Assembly (NCBI GenBank): GCA_018656255.1
Contig: JABHYI010000133.1
Span: forward strand, 1 to 6,486
Direction of reading: 5' to 3'
Length of the DNA: 6,486 nt
Source of the DNA: Bacteroidota bacterium
GTDB taxonomy: Bacteria; Bacteroidota; Bacteroidia; Flavobacteriales; Flavobacteriaceae
In this document: piece by piece, positions 1 through 6,486 of the stretch
Layout of the letters: each line of letters opens with the position of its first letter
Numbering within the stretch: the stretch's first letter is position 1
Program-made: the position numbers and the translations under genes
The notes under the pieces: model-generated
What the model was told of the DNA's origin: nothing
What the model saw: the letters and a program-made list of their open reading frames with translations, nothing else
The model's database searches: none

Positions 1-288
1 AAATGAAGTGTTGTGTATTCTAGCCGTTTGTAAAATAGTACAAAGTGTTTTGGCTATCTTGGATGTATTGCTACTGGTAAGAGTTGTGAGGTCTATATGT
101 GTTTCAAACCAAATGTTCCCTGTATGATCTTTGCTAACCCAGTGAAGCGTCTGCTCATTATTATCTGTAATAGTGAGAGATTGTCCATACTTGGTGGGTA
201 TGGCCAGGGCAGTGGCCCCATCCAAAACAACATACTCCCCTGTAATTAGAAGTTTACCATTGCTTTTATATGTGGTTTGTTTACTCAC
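1..288 (-). CDS. GHMP kinase, GYDIA-type, N-terminal part (runs off the left edge)
   Basis: This is a partial gene. The first 96 residues are read from a GTG at 288-286 down to base 1 with no stop. The N-terminus carries the strand-turn-strand motif of GHMP small-molecule kinases (G11-K-L-L-I-T-G-E-Y-V-V-L-D-G24), followed by A-L-A-I-P-T-K-Y-G-Q at 27-36. This combination matches the Bacteroidota 'GYDIA family GHMP kinase' group as I know it; the ATP-binding glycine-rich loop and the GYDIA motif lie outside the window. GTG is the only reasonable start: the same frame has a TAA at 300-298 and there is no internal Met in the part seen. Only one base separates it from the stop of the HMG-CoA reductase gene, so the two are probably co-transcribed and translationally coupled. 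The neighbour suggests phosphorylation of a mevalonate-pathway intermediate, for example phosphomevalonate, since the KLLITGEYVVLDG segment resembles that of phosphomevalonate kinases. The substrate is inferred, not shown. Confidence 0.87.
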   Translation of the reverse strand, partial: MSKQTTYKSNGKLLITGEYVVLDGATALAIPTKYGQSLTITDNNEQTLHWVSKDHTGNIWFETHIDLTTLTSSNTSKIAKTLCTILQTARIHNTSF

Positions 289-289
289 C

Positions 290-1603
290 TTATGCTCTTA
301 GTTGTTCTACAAAAGCGATCACTGCGCTGTGAGATACTTGATGGGATGTAAAATGTGTTACAGCCAACGCTTTTTCTGCATCTGTTGCTTGAACTCCGTT
401 TAAAATATTCATTAAATGCATTTTCATATGTCCTTTTTGGATTCCAGTAGTCACCAAAGAGCGCAATGCGGCAAAGTTTTGTGCCAAGCCGGCAACAGCT
501 ACTAACTGCATTAGTTTTTTAGCATTTGGCTTTTGTAATAAATCAAAAGCAAAACCTACCAAAGGGTGTAGTGATGTTAAACCACCAACGGTTCCAAGAG
601 CAAGTGGGAGTTCAATCCACATTTTAAAAATATCGTTCTCTACACTAGCGTGTGTTAGGCTACTGTATTGGCCATCTTTACAAGCATATGCATGAACTGC
701 TGCCTCTACTGCTCTAAAATCATTACCAGTTGCTAGTATAACGGCGTCAATACCGTTCATGATTCCTTTGTTGTGTGTAACGGCTCTTCTTGGAGTTGCT
801 TTTGCAATTGCTATGGCTCTAACTATCTTTTGGGCAAACAGACTGCCATCAAGGTCTTTTTGCGCTAAAAGATCAACATGACAGGACACAGAGGCTCTAA
901 CCAAACATTCTGGAGTGTAGTTAGACAAAATACTCATGACAACCTCTGGATAGGTTTGTGAAGTGTTAAATGCTTTATAAGTTTTGGCTTCTCTTTCAAG
1001 GGTTTGTGCAAAGGTTTCTAAGCAGGTGTTTATAAAGTTGGCGCCCATGGCGTCCAGTGTTTCAAAAGTACAATGAAGCTGAAAAAAACCATCTAAGGTA
1101 TCTGTGCTATCTATGAGCTGGATATCAAGTAGCCCACCGCCACGTTTTTTCATGTTTGTTTCAACCTGAGAAATGCTAGCAATTAGTTTGGGTTTTACAA
1201 CACCGAAAAAGGCAGTCATGTCTTTAGCGTTTCCGAAGAAATTAAGATGAACCTGTCCGTTTTTAATGGTACTAATAACCTGGGTTGTAAAGCCGCCTTT
1301 GTCTAGCCAGAATTTTGCAGCATTACTTGCAGCAGCCACCACAGAGCTTTCTTCAATAACCATTGGGATAGCATATAAATTTTGGTTTACCAAGAAATTT
1401 GGCGCAATACCCATAGGCAAGTAATAATTAGATATTGTATTTTCTATAAAATCGTCATGCAGTTTTTGTAGCTCCTTGTCTGAGTTCCAATACCTCTTTA
1501 ACACGTCTGTTGCTTGCTCGTTTTCGTTAAAATAGGTCTTGGTAAGCCACGCTATTTTTTGAGCCTTTGAAAGTTTTGAAAATCCTGAGATTGGATTTGA
1601 CAT
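290..1603 (-). CDS. mvaA: Hydroxymethylglutaryl-CoA reductase, class II
   Basis: This enzyme interconverts HMG-CoA and mevalonate using NAD(P)H in the cytosol. The protein is 437 aa, close to the usual size of soluble bacterial class II reductases, and has no membrane anchor. Class landmarks are all visible: E-N-T-I-S-N-Y near 54-60, the V-I-E-E-S-S segment with E85 (equivalent to Glu83 of the Pseudomonas mevalonii enzyme), D-A-M-G-A-N at 184-189, T-H-N-K-G-I-M-N-G with catalytic K279, G-N-D-F-R-A with D295, and G-H-M with general acid H392. By ungapped alignment from the GGG at 155-157, E148 falls where P. mevalonii has Asp146, a residue linked to NADH preference. The ATG at 1603 gives the expected N-terminus and lies 19 bases downstream of a -7-like box. 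Family models often name this class 'degradative', but the adjacent GHMP kinase and the bacterial group argue for isoprenoid synthesis; that direction is inference. Confidence 0.96.
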   Translation of the reverse strand: MSNPISGFSKLSKAQKIAWLTKTYFNENEQATDVLKRYWNSDKELQKLHDDFIENTISNYYLPMGIAPNFLVNQNLYAIPMVIEESSVVAAASNAAKFWLDKGGFTTQVISTIKNGQVHLNFFGNAKDMTAFFGVVKPKLIASISQVETNMKKRGGGLLDIQLIDSTDTLDGFFQLHCTFETLDAMGANFINTCLETFAQTLEREAKTYKAFNTSQTYPEVVMSILSNYTPECLVRASVSCHVDLLAQKDLDGSLFAQKIVRAIAIAKATPRRAVTHNKGIMNGIDAVILATGNDFRAVEAAVHAYACKDGQYSSLTHASVENDIFKMWIELPLALGTVGGLTSLHPLVGFAFDLLQKPNAKKLMQLVAVAGLAQNFAALRSLVTTGIQKGHMKMHLMNILNGVQATDAEKALAVTHFTSHQVSHSAVIAFVEQLRA

Positions 1604-1622
1604 ACATTTTAGTTTTAAAAGT

Positions 1623-1630
1623 CAAAGATA
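1623..1630 (-). promoter_or_regulatory. Putative -7 box of the HMG-CoA reductase promoter
   Basis: Read on the minus strand, these bases are TATCTTTG, an exact fit to the Bacteroidota sigma-A -7 consensus TAnnTTTG. The box ends 19 bases before the ATG, implying a very short leader. No TTTG at the usual 17-23 base spacing was found upstream (the nearest useful one, at 1662-1659, is 28 bases away), so only half of the promoter is supported. Confidence 0.42.
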
Positions 1631-1692
1631 CTACAAAGCATATAATGTTGCTTAAAATCAAAGCACCTTGAAATAATAATTTTTTTAGGAGA

Positions 1693-1749
1693 TTGCTATT
1701 TTTACTGGCGCCTTGCTATCCTTGTTTTTAACTCCAAAAAAGCGCCTTG
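1693..1749. repeat. Short direct repeats in the divergent intergenic region
   Basis: TTGCTAT occurs at 1693-1699 and 1713-1719, exactly 20 bp apart. GCGCCTTG occurs at 1708-1715 and 1742-1749, 34 bp apart. Its CCTTG core appears again at 1720-1724, and also at 1666-1670 outside this span. The first GCGCCTTG overlaps the palindrome GGCGCC at 1707-1712. Placed between two divergent promoters, these could be binding sites for a regulator, but words of this length also arise by chance, and no known operator is recognised. Confidence 0.25.
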
Positions 1750-1773
1750 TTTCATATAATTTTATTAAACTTG
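1746..1773 (+). promoter_or_regulatory. Possible promoter of the peptidase-transporter genes
   Basis: CTTG at 1746-1749 could be a -33 element and TAAACTTG at 1766-1773 differs at one base from the Bacteroidota -7 consensus TAnnTTTG. The spacer between them is 16 bases, slightly short. The -7 box lies 33 bases before the ATG, a sensible distance. The stretch from here to the start codon is A/T-rich and has no Shine-Dalgarno sequence, as is usual in this phylum. Confidence 0.28.
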
Positions 1774-1806
1774 TGATACGATAAAATTAACACATTAAAT
1801 ACAATT

Positions 1807-3972
1807 ATGCGCCTAAGCTTTTTGCTCCTTTTTATTATAAGTTTTAATGTTGTAACCGGACAACAAAAACAAATCAATCTTGAGGAAATATGGAGCGGTG
1901 CTTTTAGAACCCAAGGCCTTGATGAATTGCGTTCTCTTAAAAACGGCAAACAATATGCAGTGCTTAACTACAACAGGCTATCTGGCGGATCTTCTGTAGA
2001 TGTGTATAATTATATAACTGGAAAAAAAGTAAACACAATTGTATCTTCATCTCAAATAAAGGATGCGAATTATTTTTATACATACACACTTAGCGAAGAT
2101 GAAACTAAAGTTTTATTAGCAACAGATTTACAACAAATCTATAGACGCTCTACCCTAGGAACCTATTACGTGTATGACGTGGTTACTAAAAAAATGATGC
2201 TTGTTTCAGAAAATAAAATACAAGAACCATTATTAAATCCAGCCGGAACCAAAGTGGCCTATGGGTATAATAATAATATTTTTATTAAAAACCTAAGCAC
2301 TGGTGTTACTACTCAAATCACCAAAGACGGTCTTAAAAATAGCATTATTAATGGTATTACAGACTGGGTGTATGAAGAAGAGTTTGCTTTTGTAAGAGCT
2401 TTTGATTGGAATAAAGACGGGTCTAAAATAGGATATATTAAATTTGATGAAACCAATGTGCCGCGTTTTTCTATGGATGTGTACGGGACAGGATTATACC
2501 CAGCCCAACAAGTTTTTAAATATCCTAAAGCTGGAGATCCCAATGCAAAAGTTTCATTGCACTTATATGATCTTGAGAGTGAAAAAACAAGTAATGTAGA
2601 TTTGTCTGGGTACAATAACTATTACATCCCAAGAATTAAATGGACTCAAGATACCAATGTGCTGAGCGTCCAGACCACAAATAGAAAACAAAACACCATA
2701 GATCTCATTTTTGTTGACGCCAATAAAAACCAAACGTCTCTTGTGTTACAAGAAAAAGATGATGCCTATGTTGATGTCACAGATAACCTAACTTTTTTCA
2801 AAGACAATAGTTTTATTTGGACCAGCGAGCGTGATGGTTGGAATCATATCTACCATTTTAATAAAAGTGGAGATCTTAAAAATCAAATCACTCAAGGTGC
2901 CTGGGAAGTTACTAACTATTACGGGTATGACCCAAAAAGTAATACCGTGTTTTACCAAAGTACAGAAAACGGTAGTATTAACCGTGGTGTGTATAGTATT
3001 AACGCAAAAGGTAAAAACAAGAAAGAGCTATCTGTAGCCACTGGAACCAACAGCGCCGCCTTTAGCGCAGATTACTCATACTATATCAATACATATCAAA
3101 GCGCTACCACACCAAGTGTCTTTACTCTGCATGATGCCAAAACAGCAGCAGTACTTAAACAATTAAAAGACAATACAGATTTAGCCAGTAAAGTGGCGGG
3201 GTATAAAATGTCTAAAAAAGAATTTTCTACCATCTCTGTAAACGGGAATGATTTAAACATGTATACCATAAAACCTCTGGATTTTGACCCTTCCAAAAAA
3301 TATCCCCTTTTTATGTATCAATACTCGGGTCCTGGTTCTCAAAATGTAGCCAATAAATGGAACGGCAGTAATGATTATTGGCACCAGATGCTCGCACAAC
3401 AAGGGTATATTGTAGTGTGTATAGATGGAAGAGGGACTGGTTTAAAAGGAAGAGATTTTAAGAAAGTAACACAATTAGAGCTCGGAAAATATGAAGTGCA
3501 GGATCAAATTACTGCAGCAAATAAATTGGGCGCTCTACCCTATGTAGATGCCAATAGAATTGGTATTTGGGGTTGGAGTTATGGTGGTTTTATGTCAAGT
3601 AACTGTTTGTTTCAAGGTCCAGATACATTCTCCATGGCAATTGCAGTAGCTCCGGTAAGTAGCTGGAGATTTTATGATACCATTTATACGGAGCGTTATA
3701 TGTCTACACCTCAACAAAACCCTAGTGGCTATGACACCAACTCACCGATGTATCATGTAGAGGGCTTAAAAGGAAAGTTTTTACTAGTGCACGGTAGTGC
3801 AGATGATAATGTACATGTGCAAAATACCACCCGTTTGGTAGAAGCCTTAGTGCAGGCCAATAAACAGTTTGACTGGGCTATATATCCAGATAAAAATCAC
3901 GGTATTTATGGAGGTAACACACGCCTGCATTTGTACACTAAAATGACCAATTTTATCAAACAGAACTTATAA
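1807..3972 (+). CDS. dpp4: Secreted dipeptidyl peptidase IV (S9 family serine peptidase)
   Basis: The enzyme removes N-terminal dipeptides, preferably X-Pro, from peptides. Residues 1-18 form a Sec signal peptide (R2, then a hydrophobic run ending V-V-T-G) with no lipobox cysteine, so a soluble periplasmic or exported protein is expected. Residues of roughly 85-430 are the eight-bladed propeller domain and about 480-721 the alpha/beta hydrolase. D-W-V-Y-E-E-E at 186-192 supplies the double Glu (E191, E192; human Glu205/206) that holds the free amino terminus. The triad is S591 (in G-W-S-Y-G-G), D666 (in H-G-S-A-D-D-N) and H698 (in D-K-N-H-G). Y506 matches the oxyanion Tyr547, and Y623 and Y627 match the proline-pocket Tyr662/666. 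At 721 aa it is full length for the family. It is the first plus-strand gene and lies 26 bp before a peptide transporter, probably in one operon. A prolyl tripeptidyl peptidase is the main alternative, made less likely by the intact Glu pair. Confidence 0.94.
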   Translation: MRLSFLLLFIISFNVVTGQQKQINLEEIWSGAFRTQGLDELRSLKNGKQYAVLNYNRLSGGSSVDVYNYITGKKVNTIVSSSQIKDANYFYTYTLSEDETKVLLATDLQQIYRRSTLGTYYVYDVVTKKMMLVSENKIQEPLLNPAGTKVAYGYNNNIFIKNLSTGVTTQITKDGLKNSIINGITDWVYEEEFAFVRAFDWNKDGSKIGYIKFDETNVPRFSMDVYGTGLYPAQQVFKYPKAGDPNAKVSLHLYDLESEKTSNVDLSGYNNYYIPRIKWTQDTNVLSVQTTNRKQNTIDLIFVDANKNQTSLVLQEKDDAYVDVTDNLTFFKDNSFIWTSERDGWNHIYHFNKSGDLKNQITQGAWEVTNYYGYDPKSNTVFYQSTENGSINRGVYSINAKGKNKKELSVATGTNSAAFSADYSYYINTYQSATTPSVFTLHDAKTAAVLKQLKDNTDLASKVAGYKMSKKEFSTISVNGNDLNMYTIKPLDFDPSKKYPLFMYQYSGPGSQNVANKWNGSNDYWHQMLAQQGYIVVCIDGRGTGLKGRDFKKVTQLELGKYEVQDQITAANKLGALPYVDANRIGIWGWSYGGFMSSNCLFQGPDTFSMAIAVAPVSSWRFYDTIYTERYMSTPQQNPSGYDTNSPMYHVEGLKGKFLLVHGSADDNVHVQNTTRLVEALVQANKQFDWAIYPDKNHGIYGGNTRLHLYTKMTNFIKQNL

Positions 3973-3998
3973 TCTATTAACTAACTAATCATATATCT

Positions 3999-5363
3999 AT
4001 GGCAACTACCCAATTAGTAAAACCGAAAGAATTATTTGGACATCCCGTAGGACTCTACGTACTGTTTTTTACAGAAATGTGGGAGCGCTTTTCTTATTAT
4101 GGTATGCGCGCAATTCTCGTGCTTTATTTAGTAGCAGAAGCAACTGCAGATAATGCAGGATTAGGTTGGTCTAATGGAGATGCATTGTCACTATATGGAA
4201 CCTACACGATGCTTGTTTATGTAGCTTCTATTCCAGGGGGTATCATTGCAGATAAACTTATAGGGCAGCGAAAATCTGTATTACTTGGAGGTATTCTTTT
4301 AGTATTTGGTCATAGTGTTTTAGCTGTCGAAGAGATGTGGGCATTCTACACAGGATTAGGCTTAATTATTGGGGGTGTGGGTATGTTGAAACCTAATATT
4401 TCTACAATGGTAGGTGGCTTATATAAACAAGGTGATATTAGAAGGGATAAAGGCTTTACAATATTTTATATTGGGATTAATGTTGGTGCTTTCTTATCAA
4501 GTTTAATTGTTGGCTATGTTGGTGAAGTGTATGGGTGGCATTACGGTTTCGGTCTTGCTGGAATTGGTATGGCATTAGGTTTAATACAATATGTTCTTGG
4601 ACAAAAGCATTTAAAACATGTTGGTAATTTCTTAGGAACTTCAGAAAATGAAGAAGAAAAGGCAGCTTCAAAAAGACCACTTTCAAAAATCGAAAAAGAT
4701 AGAGTAGTTGTGCTATTTATTTCATTCTTATTAGTAATTGTGTTTTGGGGAGCTTTTGAGCAAGCTGGGGGGTTAATGAATATTTACGCATCAGAGAAAA
4801 CCAACAGAATGTTAATGGGTTGGGAAGTTCCAGCATCTTGGTTTCAGTCTTTAAACGCGATGTTTATAATAATTTTTGGTACAGTTGTAGCCGCGTATTG
4901 GGCTAAACGAAAATTAAATGGTAAACTCTCTACCTCATTATTTAAAATGATTTTAGGGCTAATAATCATGGGGGCAGGTTTCTTTTTTATGACTGGAGCT
5001 TCAATGCAATATGATGACGGGGGTTCTTCAGCAATGTATTGGTTAGTATTAGCTTATTTATTCCATACAATTGGTGAATTATGCTTGTCACCTGTAGCAT
5101 TATCTTATATCACAAAATTATCACCGGTAAAATACGGTTCAATAATGATGGGGGTGTATTTTGCAATGACTGGTTTTGGTAACAAACTTGCAGGTCTTTT
5201 AGGTGAATCAGCTTCTGAACTTGGAGAGTATACTATTTTTACTGGTATTGCTGTTTTTTGTGTACTATTTGGTTTATTGGTCATGGTGTTTAGAAATAAA
5301 CTTGAAAAATTAACACATGGCGCTGAGGATAATGAAAGAATAATTAATACCCAAACAGAATAA
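3999..5363 (+). CDS. POT-family peptide:H+ symporter, 12-helix type
   Basis: This is an inner-membrane importer of di- and tripeptides driven by the proton gradient (POT/PTR2 family of the MFS). About 12 membrane helices can be placed, starting near residues 21, 62, 92, 112, 153, 180, 235, 280, 313, 343, 378 and 411. The family motif E26-M-W-E29-R30-F-S-Y-Y-G is in helix 1. K131 in L-K-P-N (helix 4), E254 in F-E-Q (helix 7) and E360 in G-E-L-C-L-S-P (helix 10) match the conserved proton- and peptide-binding charges of characterised POTs. Helices 6 and 7 are joined by a short polar loop (about 203-234, Glu/Lys-rich) without the two extra helices found in many bacterial POTs, which accounts for the modest length of 454 aa. 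The gene starts 26 bp after the DPP-IV stop, so it is likely co-transcribed and takes up the peptidase products. The exact substrate range cannot be read from sequence. Confidence 0.93.
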   Translation: MATTQLVKPKELFGHPVGLYVLFFTEMWERFSYYGMRAILVLYLVAEATADNAGLGWSNGDALSLYGTYTMLVYVASIPGGIIADKLIGQRKSVLLGGILLVFGHSVLAVEEMWAFYTGLGLIIGGVGMLKPNISTMVGGLYKQGDIRRDKGFTIFYIGINVGAFLSSLIVGYVGEVYGWHYGFGLAGIGMALGLIQYVLGQKHLKHVGNFLGTSENEEEKAASKRPLSKIEKDRVVVLFISFLLVIVFWGAFEQAGGLMNIYASEKTNRMLMGWEVPASWFQSLNAMFIIIFGTVVAAYWAKRKLNGKLSTSLFKMILGLIIMGAGFFFMTGASMQYDDGGSSAMYWLVLAYLFHTIGELCLSPVALSYITKLSPVKYGSIMMGVYFAMTGFGNKLAGLLGESASELGEYTIFTGIAVFCVLFGLLVMVFRNKLEKLTHGAEDNERIINTQTE

Positions 5364-5388
5364 TTTGAATTAACCTAGGATTAATGAT

Positions 5389-5428
5389 AAATAAAGCCTT
5401 CCATAAAAAATACAAGGCTCCTTTATTT
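5389..5428 (+). terminator. Imperfect hairpin between the two transporter genes
   Basis: AGCCTT at 5395-5400 pairs with AAGGCT at 5414-5419 around a 13-base A-rich loop. The stem can be extended by AAATAA at 5389-5394 with TTATTT at 5423-5428, leaving a three-base bulge (CCT, 5420-5422) on the 3' side. There is no clean T-run after the stem, so it may be a weak or partial terminator, or an RNA-stability element that lowers expression of the downstream transporter relative to the upstream genes. It fills much of the 85-bp gap, in which no good TAnnTTTG promoter box was found. Confidence 0.45.
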
Positions 5429-5448
5429 AAATAACTTAAAATTAAAAT

Positions 5449-6486
5449 ATGAATACAGATATTGAAAACCTATTTAAAGACAAAGTTATAGGACACCCAG
5501 CTGGGTTGTTTGTGCTATTTTTTACTGAAATGTGGGAGCGTTTTTCTTATTATGGAATGCGAGCATTATTAGTTATGTTTTTTACCGCATCCTTAATGGA
5601 TGGTGGTTGGGGCTGGCCAAGAGAACACGCTTTTGCTATTTTTGGTACATATACATCATTAGTTTATCTATCCACATTATTAGGTGGATATATGGCAGAC
5701 AAGAAAATTGGGTATAGATGGGCAGTTGTTATAGGGGCCTTACTTATGACTTTAGGTCATGGAGCGATGGCAATTGAAACACCTTTTTTTATATATACTG
5801 GGTTGACATTACTTGTTTTTGGTAGTGGTTTTTTTAAACCAAACATGACTTCAATTATTTCTAAAATGTATGCTGATAAACCTGAGAAGAAAGATGGAGC
5901 TTATACTATTTTTTATATGGGAGTTAATGCTGGTGCATTTTTAGGAATTTTACTTTGTGGATACTTAGGAGAAACAATAGGTTGGAGTTGGGGATTTGGA
6001 GTGGCTGGAATCTTTATGTTATTTGGCTTGTTGCAATTTTGGTTTGCTCAGGATATTTTTGGGAGTATAGGGTTAAAACCTTCTGTGGAAATTGATGAAA
6101 CAATAGACACCTCCTTAGATGAAAATAAATTAAATCCATTTACCCCATTTCAGTTAACTTTAATTGCTATCTCTTCTGTACTTGGTTTAGCTTGGATTTT
6201 AAATGATCCTGTAGCTAAGATTAGTGACGGGAAGTACAACCTTTTTAATTTTGAGGCTTTTGGCATGTCTGGTCCAAACATCATCATAATTTTTGCATTG
6301 ATCTTGTTCATAATGTTGCTATTTATAAGAATTCCAAAATATACTCGAATTATAAGAGATCGTATGATTGCAGTTGTTTTCTTTGCATTTATAACAATTT
6401 TCTTCTGGGCAATTTTTGAACAAGCCCCAAGTTCTTTAACCATTTTTGCTAGAGATTATACACAAAGAGTTTTAGAGGGAGATACC
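5449..6486 (+). CDS. POT-family peptide:H+ symporter with two-helix insertion, N-terminal part (runs off the right edge)
   Basis: This is a partial gene: 346 codons from ATG 5449 to the last base with no stop. It encodes a second proton-coupled di/tripeptide importer of the inner membrane. E27-M-W-E30-R31-F-S-Y-Y-G in helix 1, K130 in F-K-P-N (helix 4) and E324 in F-E-Q (helix 7) are the conserved functional charges; the C-terminal helices, including the G-E-x-x-x-S-P motif, lie outside the window. Between helix 6 (about 179-201) and helix 7 (about 304-326) there are two more hydrophobic segments, about 233-251 and 275-295, matching the HA-HB hairpin of 14-helix bacterial POTs. The first transporter lacks this. 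The start is supported by the same short lead-in to the G-H-P-x-G-L motif (15-20) as in the upstream paralogue (14-19 there). An A-rich leader without Shine-Dalgarno precedes the ATG. It is probably read from the DPP-IV operon, perhaps at a reduced level because of the hairpin upstream. Confidence 0.93.
   Translation, partial: MNTDIENLFKDKVIGHPAGLFVLFFTEMWERFSYYGMRALLVMFFTASLMDGGWGWPREHAFAIFGTYTSLVYLSTLLGGYMADKKIGYRWAVVIGALLMTLGHGAMAIETPFFIYTGLTLLVFGSGFFKPNMTSIISKMYADKPEKKDGAYTIFYMGVNAGAFLGILLCGYLGETIGWSWGFGVAGIFMLFGLLQFWFAQDIFGSIGLKPSVEIDETIDTSLDENKLNPFTPFQLTLIAISSVLGLAWILNDPVAKISDGKYNLFNFEAFGMSGPNIIIIFALILFIMLLFIRIPKYTRIIRDRMIAVVFFAFITIFFWAIFEQAPSSLTIFARDYTQRVLEGDT

Noticed and set aside
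1807..1870. Lipoprotein signal for the peptidase
   Set aside because: No cysteine occurs in or just after the hydrophobic N-terminal segment, so a lipobox is absent and a standard signal peptidase I substrate is more likely.
4477..4686. Reverse-strand reading frames inside the plus-strand genes (also 1752-1949, 2313-2615, 3096-3296 and 6150-6443)
   Set aside because: They lie wholly or mostly antisense to well-supported genes, encode no recognisable motif, and have the odd composition expected from reading another gene backwards.
3999..5363. The first transporter as a truncated or frameshifted POT, because it is shorter than many bacterial members
   Set aside because: All 12 core helices and the conserved helix 1, 4, 7 and 10 charges are present in one open frame; the missing length is accounted for by absence of the optional two-helix insertion.
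5532..5717. A 61-codon plus-strand frame inside the second transporter gene, and a similar 68-codon frame at 2831-3037 inside the peptidase gene
   Set aside because: Both are out-of-frame readings of clear conserved proteins whose own frames stay open throughout.
1..6486. Mobile element, CRISPR array, defence system or other new multi-gene system
   Set aside because: No transposase, long terminal repeats, regularly spaced repeats or unfamiliar gene cluster is visible; all five genes belong to well-known families with intact motifs in the portions seen.

Overview
The window looks like ordinary chromosomal sequence from an AT-rich member of the Bacteroidota, most likely the family Flavobacteriaceae. 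The reasons are the pairing of a class II HMG-CoA reductase with a GYDIA-type GHMP kinase, a secreted DPP-IV followed by two POT transporters, A-rich leaders without clear Shine-Dalgarno sequences, and a Bacteroidota-like -7 box (TAnnTTTG) upstream of the reductase. There are five protein genes. Two run off the window edges.

Left part, minus strand (1-1603): HMG-CoA reductase, complete at 437 aa, is followed after a single base by the GTG start of a GHMP kinase, of which only the first 96 residues are present. Together they suggest part of the mevalonate route to isoprenoids, although the reductase belongs to the class often labelled 'degradative'.

Middle (1604-1806): a 203-bp divergent intergenic region carries the outward promoters for both gene sets and a few short direct repeats of unknown meaning.

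Right part, plus strand (1807-6486): a secreted dipeptidyl peptidase IV of the S9 family (721 aa, complete catalytic triad) is followed 26 bp later by a POT-family peptide/H+ symporter (454 aa). After an 85-bp gap containing an imperfect hairpin comes a second POT transporter, open at the window end (346 aa seen). The layout suggests a peptide-use cassette: the peptidase cuts dipeptides from peptide N-termini in the periplasm and the transporters take them across the inner membrane. The two transporters differ in architecture. The first has the plain 12-helix layout; the second has the extra two-helix insertion between helices 6 and 7.

I saw no mobile element, CRISPR array, tRNA or rRNA, and no clearly new system. 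The points most worth following up are the unassigned role of the GHMP kinase, the cofactor and direction of the reductase, and the contrast between the paired transporters.
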